Below, one piece after another: positions 12,301-25,147 of a stretch of 64,000 nt of DNA (position 1 is its first letter; each line of letters begins with the position of its first letter). This DNA comes from Caenorhabditis elegans (taxonomy: Eukaryota > Nematoda > Chromadorea > Rhabditida > Rhabditidae). The notes below the pieces were generated by a model. The model was not told the DNA's origin. It did not search any database and saw only the letters and a program-made list of their open reading frames with translations. The position numbers and the translations under genes were made by a program. The DNA lies in contig NC_003280.10 of the NCBI RefSeq assembly GCF_000002985.6, positions 9,172,501 through 9,236,500 of the forward strand, in the 5' to 3' direction.

Positions 12301-14763
12301 TCTAACATAAGAGACATTTCTCTACTTTGACAATTTATATCTCGGCTGTTTTAAGTTTTACCAAAAAATTTTCCACTGTCTAAATGTAGAACCGAGATAT
12401 AAGCTGTGAAAGTAGAGCAAGGAGATGGTGCAAGTCTAATGGGGAAAATATGGCTTATAGTCTAATGGATATAAATCACAAACTGTTGAATTTACATAGA
12501 GTTATTAATTATTAGATGGATGTTTTTTAACACTAGAAAGGACTCATATTTTTTACACACTCAGAATCCATATTTTTGGAGAAAAATTCTAGTATGTATT
12601 TATTTTTTAAATAAAATTAAAAAAAAAACTAACCAGTTGCAACATGCATAAATTCGTCCAATCCAGCTTTATAAACTTCAATGTATCGAGAAAGCAAAAA
12701 ATTTCTGTGCCTTTTTAATGCCAAATCTCTGGATTCCTGACTTGAAAATTGAACTAATACTTCACCATTTCGACGTCCTTCTGAGGATAGACAAAGTGCA
12801 ATTCCGCCCCTGAAAATAGAAAATTTAAAAATTTAAAGAGAATCAAAATAACTGTAAGGCTTGTTTTCCTCTAACCTAAAATTTCCAAAAAGGCAGATCT
12901 CAAGGCATAAGTGCCTATCTCATGCTGACCTGCCTACACTTTAATTTATAAAATTTGGCGTAATCTCCTATGACTGGAGTTTGTACAGGTATTTATCGAA
13001 TTTTGGAACATAAAATTCAAAAATAATGACCGAAATGCCACATTTATTCTGACAATATTTGAATCAAAAAACACTCACGGCACAATATCCAATCCAGCAA
13101 AAAATTGTGCAACATGATGGTCAGAAGCCTGCCATGGTAATCCACGGGCTCTACATACAACATTGTCTCCGTCGGCGCCGACTTCTTGATCTTCCAGAAT
13201 CGGTGCAGGCTGGTATTCGATATTCACAAATTGATGGGTTTTCTCGAGAAGTTCTGAAAATAAACATGATCTTATTTAATTTGTAATATATTCCGATGGA
13301 TTTCAATTTTCATTCCCAAATTGATCCCTTTCTATTTCCCGTCAATATCCTTATCTCATCAATTTCCTACGTAGGTATACTACATATGAACTGTTCGAAA
13401 ACCGAATTTTTAACCACAAAAAATTGCCAAAACTTCCTCGTTTTTTCACTTGTCCTTCCTATTTCTCTTCATATTTTACCATAGAAACGGACCGTCTCTT
13501 CCACATGTTTGCCCTCCTTTGTGCGCGCGGTGAGCCATAGAGCCATCATCCATTCGGACACCTTGACTGGTACGCACTGTTTACATTCTATGGAAAAATA
13601 TATCACAAGAGACCCGAATGGTGATTGAGAGAAAGTGTGGGAAGGTGAGAAGTAGAGAAAACAAGATGATCAGGAGAACCTTTAATGTAAAATACATACA
13701 TAGGAACATTTGAATTTTGCCAACATCTATCAATTTATTTGGACATCATTAATATTTTAAGAAAAACTTGAAATTTTGTTCAAATGCCCCTGATCCCTAC
13801 TAGCCATGTTGCATCGAACATTCTTCGCAAAATCTTATTTTGTCTTGAAACAATAATTTATGTGTAAAGTCACAGAATCCCATACCGAGTCATTATCCCA
13901 AGATCACCCACTTGTATTTTTTCCCATTCAATATCTCACACAATAGAAAACCCCATTCCAAAAAGAAAATGGTGAAGGCAAAAGAAGAGACAAACACGGG
14001 CGGTGTGGCCCTTGAAAGGACACCAAAAAGGTGACAGGTCCTTCCCGCTTTGAAACCATTCATCACAGCAGTAGGGCATTCTTTTACCACCATATCTATC
14101 TTATCCAGAATCATCGAAGCAAGTAATCAAACTACAAACGATGGATATAGGAATGCAACTCAAAAATAACATCAATTACTTGAATTAATAATAGTCAAAT
14201 AATTTTCAATGTAAGAGCAATCATTGCTGTATGTGATTTAATGTCATAATTTTTTTCTAAATTAGTGGCTCTGAACACTTCAAATTTTAATAGGTTTTCG
14301 CCTAAATCGATTTTATGAAACACATACCGTCATCCATATCCAAAATGGCCCTGGCAATTGCTACGTCATCTTCAATTTCTTCTTGTTCCATACCATCTTC
14401 TTCTTGATTACCGTAATACAAATGTTTGATATCATAATAATGATGAAGTGGATGTGGAACACAAAGTTCGTTTCTCGCGAACAATGGTATGAGCACATGT
14501 CTGATTGGTTCTGGACCTTTTGTGAATATATATGATGAGGTTGGATGCTCGTCGAAAAATTTGACGACATCTTCAGGAGTTATATTTACAAGACGAGTTG
14601 ATATTTCAGATCCGGATGAGGAGGCCGATGATGGTGATGTGCTATTATTATTGGCATCCTCCTGACGGCGTGGGTAGAATGAGGTGACGACTAGTTTTGT
14701 GTTCTCATCGTAGTTTCCGTCAGATACTCGTATGAGTAGTAGTCGTTGTTCTGAAGTTATCAT
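6383..14763 (-). CDS. sym-2: SYM-2, three-RRM hnRNP H/F / ESRP-type RNA-binding protein
   Basis: Seven exons in phase (14328-14763, 13079-13253, 12634-12809, 8491-8655, 8010-8248, 6619-7086, 6383-6568) give 614 aa. There are three quasi-RRMs: RRM1 with [11 protein letters not shown] (exon 2-3), RRM2 with [12 protein letters not shown] (exon 4-5) and RRM3 with [11 protein letters not shown] (exon 5-6). The xRGLPxxxx RNP2 form is the hallmark of hnRNP H/F and ESRP/fusilli proteins, which regulate alternative splicing. The N-terminal 150 residues include a Ser/Asn-rich linker and an acidic stretch. The tail is Pro/Gln-rich ([18 protein letters not shown]), then a short last exon. The gene is named for a synthetic interaction with mec-8 (established knowledge). 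The start is the first ATG of the longest ORF, with a stop codon upstream. Intron 3 is almost 4 kb, unusually long for this species. Confidence 0.9.
7087..8009. other. sym-2 intron 5, with dispersed repeat fragments
   Basis: A 923-base intron. It contains a cluster of GCAGGCAGG/CCTGCCTAC motifs (7220-7400) and one copy of the dispersed GAGCTTATATCTCGG sequence (about 7420-7438). No coding signal. Confidence 0.5.
8656..12633. other. sym-2 intron 3 (3978 bases)
   Basis: No convincing ORF on either strand. Contains a CT microsatellite (about 9881-9894), a GC-richer stretch (9990-10260) and a CT-rich stretch near 10795-10830. A fold-back repeat lies at 12320-12417. Long introns often hold regulatory elements; nothing specific could be identified. 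Confidence 0.6.
12320..12417. repeat. Imperfect inverted repeat (MITE-like)
   Basis: The left arm 12320-12348 (CTCTACTTTGACAATTTATA...) is inverted with a few mismatches at 12391-12417 (...CCGAGATATAAGCTGTGAAA). Related arms occur at 55277-55434 and about 7420. Confidence 0.65.
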
Positions 14764-15610
14764 GTTGCAGGTAGGAATTTTTTAAAGAATTTATTTTTGA
14801 AAAACTTTGTATATTTAATTTTTTAAAAATCTAGAAAATTGAAATAATAGTCTGGCAAAACATATTGAACGGTATCTGAAACTTGAATAATAAAATTAAA
14901 ATTTTAGAAAATTGCGGATTCCTAAAATGTTTCCAGTTCAATTCAAATAAGATTTCAAATTTTCCTCGATTTTAATTAAGCTTCTCCTCCGCCATGGTCA
15001 CCTCGGCGCCCATTGTGCCACGTCATTTTCAAAACAAAAGGAGCAGTTTCGATAGAATTACGTAAACAAACAAAATTGGGTTGACCTGTGTAGTATAAAC
15101 ACTTCGTGTCTCGATTGTGGGAGACATTGTGAGAAACAAGACACCCCCGACTGTCACACAGTGCTTCCGGGATTGATGAGCTTGACCTACTAATTTATTA
15201 CAGAGTTTCAATAAAAGTGAAATCGAGATGGGGTGTCAGACTCATTATTTGAAGAGGAAAATAAATTAAATTATTTGATGTTTCATTTTTTAATTTAAGA
15301 ATAGATAAAGAGTTTTCGAAAATGCACAAACAATTGAAAAAGCATTGTACTTATCCAATTAACTTGATAGTTTGAGGTTTTTTGTACTGGAAATTTGTTT
15401 TTGGAGGTTTCAAAAATTATCCATGAAAAACTTGAAAATCATACTCATTTCTGTAACAAAAAAGCAAGCAGCTAATTTTCTAGTCCCTCGAAATTTAAAA
15501 ATTTGCTGTTTTATTTTTTAGAACTTCAAAATTAGAATCATCTAAGCTCATGTTCTACTTCTACATTCAGAACATTCAAAATCCAAATTAATTTATCTCT
15601 GAATGTCGTA

Positions 15611-18600
15611 TCAATAGTTGGTATTTTCATTCCTGTTAACCTATCGTACTAGTATCTCATACGATAAAGATGATAAAGATAGTATATTTCAATGCCAAAT
15701 TTTTTGGCAACTTGGGAATGAGGTGAGATTGGAACTTCGGACAACTGTTGTGCTGGTTTTCAATTTAAGATATTTAAATATTAATTTAAATAAAAAAACA
15801 ACTTGCCTGGATGAGACGTTTGCCGATTCATCAATGTAGGGAATCGTCAGTGCGTCCTTGGGTACATACGCAAACCAACGGGGTTGGTGAGGCTGCTGAC
15901 CGTCGAGACGTCGACCCGCCACCCGCGCAGCAGCCGACAATGAGACCGCCCCTTTTGCGACGAACTCACTTTTTCGAACACTGCAAGAATTGAGAGAATG
16001 AATATATCGAGAATGTGTGGAAAATGATGGAGAACATTCGGATGAAGAAAAAAAACTTATGAAAATGAAATCGAGATATAGTTAGGGCTGCTAGTTGTAC
16101 CGACTTGGAAGCCTTTGACTGGTTTGACTCAAAGCTTTTCCTAAGGATTTTCCAAACTTTTGATTGATAGTCAGACAACATCAAAAACACAAGGTTCTAA
16201 TCATTTTGAAAAAAACAACAAAAAAAACATTAAGTTTTATAGACACAAGCAGCGAATAACACAAGCCGTAAATGTGGACCCATTTTTACTTCAGAAAATT
16301 TAGAATTCCACGAATTTTTACTACCGTATTCCTATCATTAGCTTCAGTATGGCAAAATTCTAACGAAAACTGGTTCATTACTTTTTTCAAATGTTTCTGA
16401 GAATTATTTTTGGAAATTGTGAAATAAGTTATTCTGTGGGTTGTCAAAGAAACGGGGAGTACAACTTATAAAGGAAATACGGTAGCTTTAACATTTTTTA
16501 TGTTTTAGACATCCAATTTAAAATTACTCAGGGTCAATCAAAAGAAGTAGTTTTTGGGATAGCGATCACGGTACTTTATTTTAACTTTCAATGCCCAAAA
16601 ATTTCCAAAACTTTAACATTGAGATCTTTTTTCAAGTTCATTTTGATCGACGGAATCCAATGAGCTATGTTTTTCGATACAATTCTCAAAACCCAACAAA
16701 TGTTCGCTATCCAACACATATCTAGCTGTCAACAAGAACCCGCAAAAACCCAAATACCACTTCGAATTAAGATTAAGATAGGGATGTTTAGAGGTGAAGG
16801 TTAAATGTAGATGGGCAATAGAAGACGTGTTTACCGGCGTGAGGTAAAACTGAGAAAATACGCATGCAAAGAAATATATTCGATAGAAAGAGAGAATATG
16901 GGGGAAACTATTTGATATTTGCTCAAATGATTAACCTTCTAATCTCGTTCACTCCAAATTCTTTGCACTTTGTTTTTGTGACAAAATTGTGAGAAGCTCA
17001 GCTGATAAGCTGAGAAGCTGTCACATGATTTTGAAAACCGATTCCTAGAAAAAAGTGAAGCTGTAATTGAAATTTTTAACGATATCAGATTTTGAGGACA
17101 ACTGATAAATTGATCGTCAAAATCATTTACTACATTACAATTACATTTTTAGAATTCAATTTTTAAAGGTTTTACTTGAATCACTTCTCTAAAAATAAAA
17201 CTTCTTAGTTTCCCTCCGAATTTCAGCAAAAACCTCTAATCCAGAACCCACGTGTTCCACTTCGACTTCCTTCTGTTTTGGTTTCTTTGTCATCTAAGTC
17301 TCTTCTCAAATCTTGTTTCCATCACCACCCGCTCAGAAAATGACCTCATTTTTCGAGGACGTGACGGAAGGGAAGATCAGAGACCTTCAGAAGACAATCT
17401 AAACTTGTGAAATACTATGAACGTCGAAGAGATTTGAGACTGTGTTTGGAAGTGAGAAGACGATGAAAAAAGATGATGACGGAAAAACCGCTGAATGGTA
17501 ACTGGGTAATTGGGATTGAAACAGTTTTTTTTTCTCGTCTAATTTGACAATTAATTAGGAAATGAGAACATTTTTTTCAGAACACAGACAACTTTGGAAG
17601 ACAAACTTCTAGTAAGTCCTTATACAAACGTGTCTAGTGGTGCTCTGAGAAAAGAAAAGGCCTGAAAGACGAAAAATTCATAAAATCCCAAACTAAACGT
17701 ATTGAGAGCAACTGCTTCAGAGCAAGAACGTGGAATTCGTTTGGATTGCACAATATACCTTAGACGAGTAACCCATGAGTTCCAACATTATTTGGAACTT
17801 CTTGACTGTCTCTTTTTTGCTTCAAAAAATATAATTTATAAATACAAAAACTGGGAGCATCGATATAAACTTTAAATCTCGAGTAGCACACTTAAATTTA
17901 TAGCGAGACCCATGCACAGCTGTGTTTAATGTCCCAGAGACTTTCAATATTCCAGTAGGTATATTCTTCACTTTTCCTAAGTTCTCAAACTCAAATCCTA
18001 CTTAGTTTTCTCGAAGGTTCTCCCAAATAACTAGACCCCATTTGCCTTACTATCTCGGCCGATCAATGAACAAGCGGAAAACAATCACAAATCTCTTGCT
18101 TCTAATTCTTTTCGGTTCTTCTCATGTATTCACTTGTTTTCCGTCGCCCCCGTCTCCCCTCGTCGCCATCGGCAGAAAAAGTCGGAAAATCGAATTTAGA
18201 TTCCAGTCTTTTCCTCCGTGAATTACTTCGGGACAGTCAGCCTACCCTACCCTCACAGATATTGACGTAATCGTCGGATCTGATCTCGAAATAAAGCGAA
18301 TACATGTCTCTCGGGTGTCCCCCTTTCCTTCATCAAGGAACTTGACCAGCAACCCGATCGAAACGAGTATGTTTTCGTCGGATTGTGTTAACGGGTCAAA
18401 TAAGGGGAATTGGAAGGCAAGTAAGTGAGAAGAATTATGTGCTTGAGATTTTATATGTTTTCACAGATTTGTTTTTGTCTACTTCATCTGATCTTGGGTA
18501 ATCTAATGACGATCTTAGGCTGATATCAATGAAAGTTTTGAGACGGAAAACTTCAGACTGACAGATTTTACAAATGAAGCGGGAAGAATTCAGATTATTT

Positions 18601-21600
18601 TCTGTAACCTCGAGTAAAATGTCGTCGATCTTATTAATTTTTTTTTTGAAATCAAAAGTAAATCATGGAATTCAAGCATTAAAATACCGTACCGTAACGC
18701 ATTCAACATCTTCATTGCGTCAAAACCTCGACCGATCGAATGCATCTTTGCAATTCCAACTGATCCGCTCACGTCAACAGCTGAAAATTTTCCAACTTCT
18801 AGTTTCCAAGTATATTCCAATTACTCACCAAGAGTTGTAAGTATAAGACCGATAAAAATAAAAACAATGGAACAAAGCATATACTCAACGGTTCCAACTG
18901 GATGTAGATCACCAAATCCTACTGTTAACTGGAAAACTTTTTGGATTGAAACATTGAATATTAGAATTTTTGTATCTTACCAATGAAACTAAACAAAAAT
19001 AAAAAGAGTCTAAAAATGACCACATCGGCTCTAAAATAGTATACACACATGCAGAAATTGTCATATAACCAAGTAAAAATACTAGAACAAGTAGCTGTCT
19101 GCCAGTTTTTGGGTCTTCCGTTGGATCCATAATTAGCATATCTGCCACAAATTTTGCTAAATCCGCAATTGTCACAAGAGTTAGCGGAATTCTGGAAATT
19201 TCTTGAATCTTCTATTCCACATAGATGTACAAACCCAAAAATTGCATATCCAACACAGAAAATTTTGCCGCCAGTTGAAATTGGGATAAGATTACCGTAA
19301 CCTATAGAAGTGAGTACTGTAGTTGTAAAGAAAATTGCAGATATCATTGACCAGCGACTGGTTTCTTGTGGAACAAGAAAGTCTGGAAGCTTATGTCTTT
19401 AAAATAATTTGAAAAATGTTATTGAACATTTTTATCCTAACATTTATACTTTTTTCATTCAAATCATGTTGTCACTTACCAGTTGGCTTCAATCCTTCCT
19501 TGAACGCTCGAAAGTTGATTGAAGTGAAGGTGTCAATCAGGTTTTCAACATCCGCTACCGAACGATTCGAGGATTGATATAGGTTATTAATAAAGTTCCG
19601 GTAGATCGTATGATATGACTGGTAACGATCCAGTTCCGCCTGATGCTCGATCTTTGTGAAAAGATATGCGCCTGCGATGATGTAAGCAACCGTGGCAAAG
19701 ATCAGAACAAGATGGAAGAGGGCAAGGCGTAGATTTGCAAGGAAGCCTGGAAACTATTTTAAATTATTGAAACTTTTTTGTTGGGGAAAATAAACATTCT
19801 AATAATGTTCTAATTTTTTGCTATAAAAACTTTCTAAAAAAATTTTCAATCTCTTTTTACAGGCCCCAAAAAAGAATAACACGTAAAGTCTACGTGGGAG
19901 GGAGAGAGAATGTTTGGATCCAAGTTAAATTGTTATTATTGAATTTTCGTAGTTTTTCCTTCTTATTTTAGGTCCACCATCTAACTTAGTTTTCGAGTTT
20001 TTTTAAAGTTCTGTGGACCTTTAGAAAAAGAGAATAATCTTTCTTTGTGATGAGGATGGAATGGTGTTGCCATAAACACTCTAGACCTGGTTCCACGCTG
20101 AAAAACCATTATTTTCTGAAATTTCAAAAGTTCATTCATTTACCATAGTAGGCTAGCAGCTCTAAAAGCTTTTAAATCTCCAACAGGAAATCAAGAAAAA
20201 ATGAAAGTAATGGGAAACAATAGAAACAGAACAATATTTGGATATATATTGGAACAAATAGGTATTTGTGTGGTAAAGCATGTGAGAAACAACACAAACA
20301 ACAATAAACAAACCTTGTTTGGGAGCGTCTTCGTCGCCACTGTTGTTTTCAAGAATCATGGCGTTACGGCGTCGCGCCGATGCCGTTCCAAAATGGATCT
20401 GCAAGGGATGAAAGCAATCAGACTAAGAGCAACAATTTTTGGTGGGAAGAAGAATGAAGGGACTCGGAAGGATCTTTCGAAATGGGAAATGGGTGGTCGC
20501 GTTGAATATTAGTTACCTAATCTAGTTTATGCTTGTTTTAAATTTCATTTGCAATTATGATAATGCTAGTCGTTTTCTGGGAATCGCTATGATTAATAAC
20601 AATTTCCATAAGATGCCTTGCTACGTTAAAATTTGATCTAGTTGTTCAAATTTGGATCACAAGTGTTATGGGGTACCCTAAATTCATACAATTATAAAAA
20701 TTTTCTGTAATTTTTTCTACATTCAAGCTTAGGATTACTGGATTTTTGTCAACTGATTTTTCAAACAGAAAGATCACAATGAAAAATCTGAATATCTTGG
20801 CAATATTTATTAAATTGAATGAATTGTCTTGAACTTTGAAATTAAAAATAGAAGCATTTGCGAACATTTTTAACCTTTATTGTCGAAAAGAAAAACATTC
20901 GGGTACTTCAAAGGACCTGAAGTTTAGAGTTCATAGAATTTTGCGGACCAGCGGCACCCGAAATTCCATCGCGTCAATTTGGTGACGAAAAATAGAAAAG
21001 AGGGTTAGTAAAAGTTGGAGGAGGCAACGAAATCTTCTTTAATCGTCGGCACCGGAAAACGTGTGAAAAGAAGTTTTAGGTAGAGACGTTGGAAAATGAA
21101 AATCTTTTGAAAATCCCCATTCATAATTGCAAAAAGGCTTGTTTGGTTTGCAAAAATAGACTCTGCCTTGCTCCATTGTTTGAGAAAATCGTTGGAACAA
21201 TGTATTAAAGGTAATTACTGAGACTAGTGGAAATATAAATATTCCAATTTTGATAATTTACAGTAAAAATGAAAGCTGAAATGAGAAAAAATGTTCATCA
21301 AAAATTGAAAAGTTATATTCGTCTTTTGTCAATCTATTACTAATTTTTTTTCAGTTTGCTATAAGTCTGGGTTCGAAATTGCCGGATCATATTTGGACAA
21401 AAATAGGGCGATAGCTTTTTATTTTGATAGAACAGGTTTTATCAGTAAAGTTAAGTCCTTACCAACTTCTCCATAAAAAAATTTTTTGAGCAAAATTCGG
21501 ACATGATGCAACGCTATTTAAAAAAAAGTACAAGACCTCAAACTTTGAATGTTTTTCGAACTTTTTCGGCAAATAATAGGAGAGTTTTAATGTTTTTTTT

Positions 21601-21813
21601 TTCAAATTTCTAGTACAATTTAAGAAGAAAAAAAATATTCACCTGATTCATGTTCCCAGCATCTGAACTTGGTGTCCTTCGGAGCAATTGCAAATGAGCC
21701 CAATCGCTATGGTTTCTAGAAATCAGTGCGGTTGTCGTCGGAGTGATACAGAAAGCGGACAAATGTCCGGCTAGAAATTTTCCCCGGGGATGCATAGTTG
21801 GTGAGAGTGACAA
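15611..21813 (-). CDS. TWK-family two-pore-domain potassium channel
   Basis: Exons in phase: 21643-21813, 20314-20398, 20144-20161 (18 nt), 19480-19746, 19235-19382, 18981-19191, 18829-18928, 18693-18780, 15807-15980, then a short last exon. The architecture is that of a K2P leak channel. M1 is in exon 4 ([19 protein letters not shown]). Pore loop 1 carries TSIGYGN (exon 5) and pore loop 2 carries TVGFGDL (exon 7), each followed by a membrane segment. Two such subunits form one K+ pore that sets the resting potential. The cytoplasmic tail contains [16 protein letters not shown]. The 3' end is uncertain. After residue 420 an AG|GCAAGT (GC-type) donor is followed by AT-rich sequence; splicing to the acceptor at 15633-15635 gives a stop at 15611 and 427 aa. 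Reading through would end at 15689. Which twk gene this is I cannot say from sequence alone. Confidence 0.85.
15981..18692. other. TWK channel intron 8 (2712 bases)
   Basis: No coding signal supported. Contains a short hairpin (CTCAGCT...AGCTGAG, about 16996-17015) and the pyrimidine-rich stretch 18100-18360. The sym-2-proximal flank (14764-15610) is also without a supported gene. Confidence 0.5.
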
Positions 21814-24800
21814 AAACTAGAGAATATAGAGATTGCTGGTGTGACAAAGTGACACTCTCAATTTGTTTTTCTATTTTAAAAAAGAATGGCTTCTGCTGAG
21901 GAGATGAAGAATTGGTAGAAATGTGTCAAATTCCGAGGAAATTCGATGAAATCTTGAGAAACTGCTTCCGAGTTTCAATACATTTTAACGCGTCGATGAA
22001 CTCGTGGGATTGCCGGAAATTAGGTTCCTTTTCGGTTATTTGTAGAAATGGTTGCACTTTTGTGGCAAGAGTAAGGGAAAAATAAACAATTTCGGTGCAT
22101 TTTTTTCATCTTTTCCTTTGACCAGAAATCTTGTAATAATGGGTAGCAGTAGAATGGGGGAATTCAAGAAATGTAAACATTTAAATGAAACATCAAATGT
22201 ATGGATGAAATTTTAATTGTGACCACAGAATATACAAATTATAAAGTTGAATAGATCAAAAAAGTTGTTATTAAATTTTATGCATCTGCACTTGGGATTC
22301 ACAAAACTTACATAGAAGTATCTGCTAACCTAACTCGGAAAAAGGATTTTTTTCAGAAAATTTTGGAACCATGGATTTTGGCAATTTGGAAAGATTGAAC
22401 CCTTTCTCTTCGGGTTACCTCTGAAACTTTGAAAAATTTAATAACTTGTTCACACATCTTAAATATGTACGAATCCACATAACTCTGAAATTTCAGACTC
22501 CAATTTCCTTTCCTGCCGTGCCATTTGCCAACAAGTTCATATTGTACACGAGAGTTCACACTGAGTAATGATGCCAAGAAGAAAAGTCTCAATGAAAAAA
22601 TCTATTAGTTGTGCCAATATTTGCGTAACTCATTCCCTTGTATTGCGCATAAATCAATGCTCCTACAACAGTCTCCCCTTTTTTGTATGAGGGGTTGTCT
22701 CTAACAAGTGAATTGACTTGACGCCCACCGACTTTTCTTAGTCAGGTACTTTACACCTTTTTTCATGAAGTTCGCGAAAGTGATTTCAATCGTTTTTGGT
22801 TTTTCTTGTGCACTTTGAACATTTCAACTAGATTTCATTTTGGGTCTCAAGCTAGTCTTTGTTTTACCAGATTACTATAAATATGTAACTATAAGGAGTC
22901 TTTTGAAAAGTTTCAAATTCTATCCGAAATTGTTACATAATGTACCTAAATTCACATTTTACGGTCCCCGAAGTAGTGAAACTGCACTGAAATATTTTCA
23001 GGTCGAAGTATTTTACAGGCTTCAAAATGGTCCACTGGTCCAGTCATCAATACCTTTTCCGGTCAGGTTACTGTAATCCAAAAATGCAACCTCGAACAAA
23101 TGATATATGTTTATAGTCTCTAATACTTCCTTGACCTCTAAATACCTTTTCTTCTCCTCCTTGCCCTCAGTTTTTTCTCATAAATCTTCATAAACCCACT
23201 TGACACCTGGAATCTCTTCCCCTCCCTCATCATTTTCCAATCCTCCCTCACCTATACTTTCAATAACAAATTTTCTGCTCTTTTCTTTACGAAGAAATAG
23301 ACAAAGTGACTCTGAGCCAAGCCACACAATCAAAATCCAATCATTTTCCACATGTTGATCTCCTCTTCGTTCATATTTCTTAGGCGCATCTAGGTGTTCA
23401 ACCATATGGTAATTAGGACCGCCCGTGTTCTTCCCCACTAGCTGCCAACCGATGGCGGTATGACTTCAAAGGGAATGAAAATGAATCAAGAACCCTCATT
23501 CTTCAGTGTTGTTGCAAGATTGATTTATTAGTTTTGAGAGGTTTTTTTTGTTTCAATTAATAGATCTCCGAATTTTGCCTAAAATTTGAATGTATCCACT
23601 TTTTACTTTAAGATATTTATGTTAAAGTTTTCAATGAACATTTTTAATGCAAAAATTGTGGAGACATTATCTATTGTTTTTAAAAACATCAATGAAGATC
23701 CCGATGTAATTTTTTAGATTTAAAACGGTTTTCTAAAAGCAAAACGCCAAGCAAGCATTTGATAACCATTTGCACATAGAAATACGCCGCCCAGCCTTTT
23801 CCCATCAACCTATTCATATTCAAGTTCTATTTGTCGGGAGGTCCATTGAGTATTGTCCACGTTTATAAATCTATTATGATTCACAATCTAAAAGAGCTCA
23901 GAAATAAGAAAGAATGAGAATTAGAGAAGCAGAGAAGATGCTCAACAACCATCGTCTTCTTCTCTTCCTTATCAACCACCCACACAGTCCTGCTCACTTG
24001 CTCCTATCACTTTTTTCCTTGTACCGAAAGAAAAATATGAACAATTTGAAATACTGCTGACAAATTTTTGTGTACGACGTCAAATGCGTTTTGGCATGTG
24101 ATTGAGGTTTTGATTTTTTTTGGTGTAAAATTCATTTGAAAAATAAATTCTTCGGACGAACCGGAAATTTTAAGCTTTTAGTTTCATATATCTTACTTAC
24201 TTTTCAGCATATAAACTACAAAAACCTACAATAATTTTTCAACTGAAAATCGATCTGAACTCTTCTAAATTCTAAATTAAAAAATTTCCCGGATTTCCGC
24301 CATTTTCTTTTCGATATTTCTTAAAAGCATCTCCTCAAGTTTCCCATGCCGATCGTATGTTGTTCTTTCCTCTGATTCATAGATTTCAATTATAAAAGTG
24401 AGAGAACTTGAGAGCTCGAGACGTCACGCACAAAAGAAACCATTTTTCTAACTTCTCGGAGCAAGAGGTACACTATTTTTTAACGGCTCTTTTTTTTACA
24501 ATAAAATTAGGACTGCGCAATCAATAAAAATTATTGAGTTCGTTCAGCGTTAAAAAAAATCAAAAAATTTTTGCAGAAATTTTGGCTTCAAATTTCAATT
24601 TCCACTTAAAATCCTTGTTAAGCCAGTAAGATGCTATACATTCAAACTAGGATATTAAACGCATACTACCCCAAACACACGAACTGTCGGAAGCTGTACC
24701 CGAAATTGTGTCCTCCAATTTATCTTCACACAATTTGACAGCAACTCGTCCATATTGAGAACTCGTCTCTGGGCCCCCCGATGGGGAATAGGTCGTAGAC

Positions 24801-25017
24801 CACAAAAAGAACGTGGCGCCACAACACCAATAAAACATTTTTGTACGTTATTCTATGTATGGTTGAACTGTGTCGTTGTTGAAGAGTTTTAATCCCATCT
24901 CGCTCGCATCACCTTTTTTTGTTTCAAAAATCGCCTCCTTTACTGCCTATACCTCTCCCAATTCTCTTGACAATATCGACCAAAAACTGCATTACTGATG
25001 TCCAATTTTCATTTCAG
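21814..25017. promoter_or_regulatory. Divergent upstream region of the TWK channel and let-23
   Basis: 3.2 kb between the two opposed first exons. It should hold both promoters, including the distal let-23 promoter. No TATA box stands out. It contains one minus-strand candidate exon (24670-24838, separate entry) and some weak minus-strand ORFs (22353-22592, 23178-23438) that lack an ATG or splice support. Confidence 0.5.
24670..24838 (-). CDS. Candidate exon, possibly an alternative first exon of the TWK channel
   Basis: An ATG at 24838-24836 opens a 56-codon reading frame (MFYWCCGATFFLWSTTYSPS...). It ends at a GTAGTATG sequence usable as a donor in phase 1 (TGG G|). Exons 3 and 4 of the downstream TWK gene both begin in phase 1, so splicing to either would keep the channel frame. 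The short hydrophobic start and the balanced composition look coding, but no homologue is recognised. It could also be an unrelated short gene or noise. Confidence 0.3.
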
Positions 25018-25147
25018 ATGAAGTTCCCTTTTTTATTCTTATTTTTAATAATCTTAATTGATACAACAATTGATGCGGCATCACCAACGTCAACACAAGG
25101 TTCAGTAACTGTACGGAGGAGGCAACGGAAGATTGTGGTGAGAGAAT
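25018..25147 (+). CDS. let-23: let-23 alternative first exon (distal signal peptide)
   Basis: TTTCAG immediately precedes ATG 25018, as at a trans-splice or 5' UTR junction. The frame encodes a hydrophobic signal-peptide-like start (MKFPFLFLFLIILIDTTIDA) and a basic segment (VRRRQRK). It ends on AAT|GTGAGT in phase 1. let-23 exon 2 (26441) begins in phase 1 (TT TGT TCT), so the join keeps frame. This would replace the proximal exon 25846-25960, giving receptor isoforms that differ only before the mature L1 domain. Confidence 0.7.
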
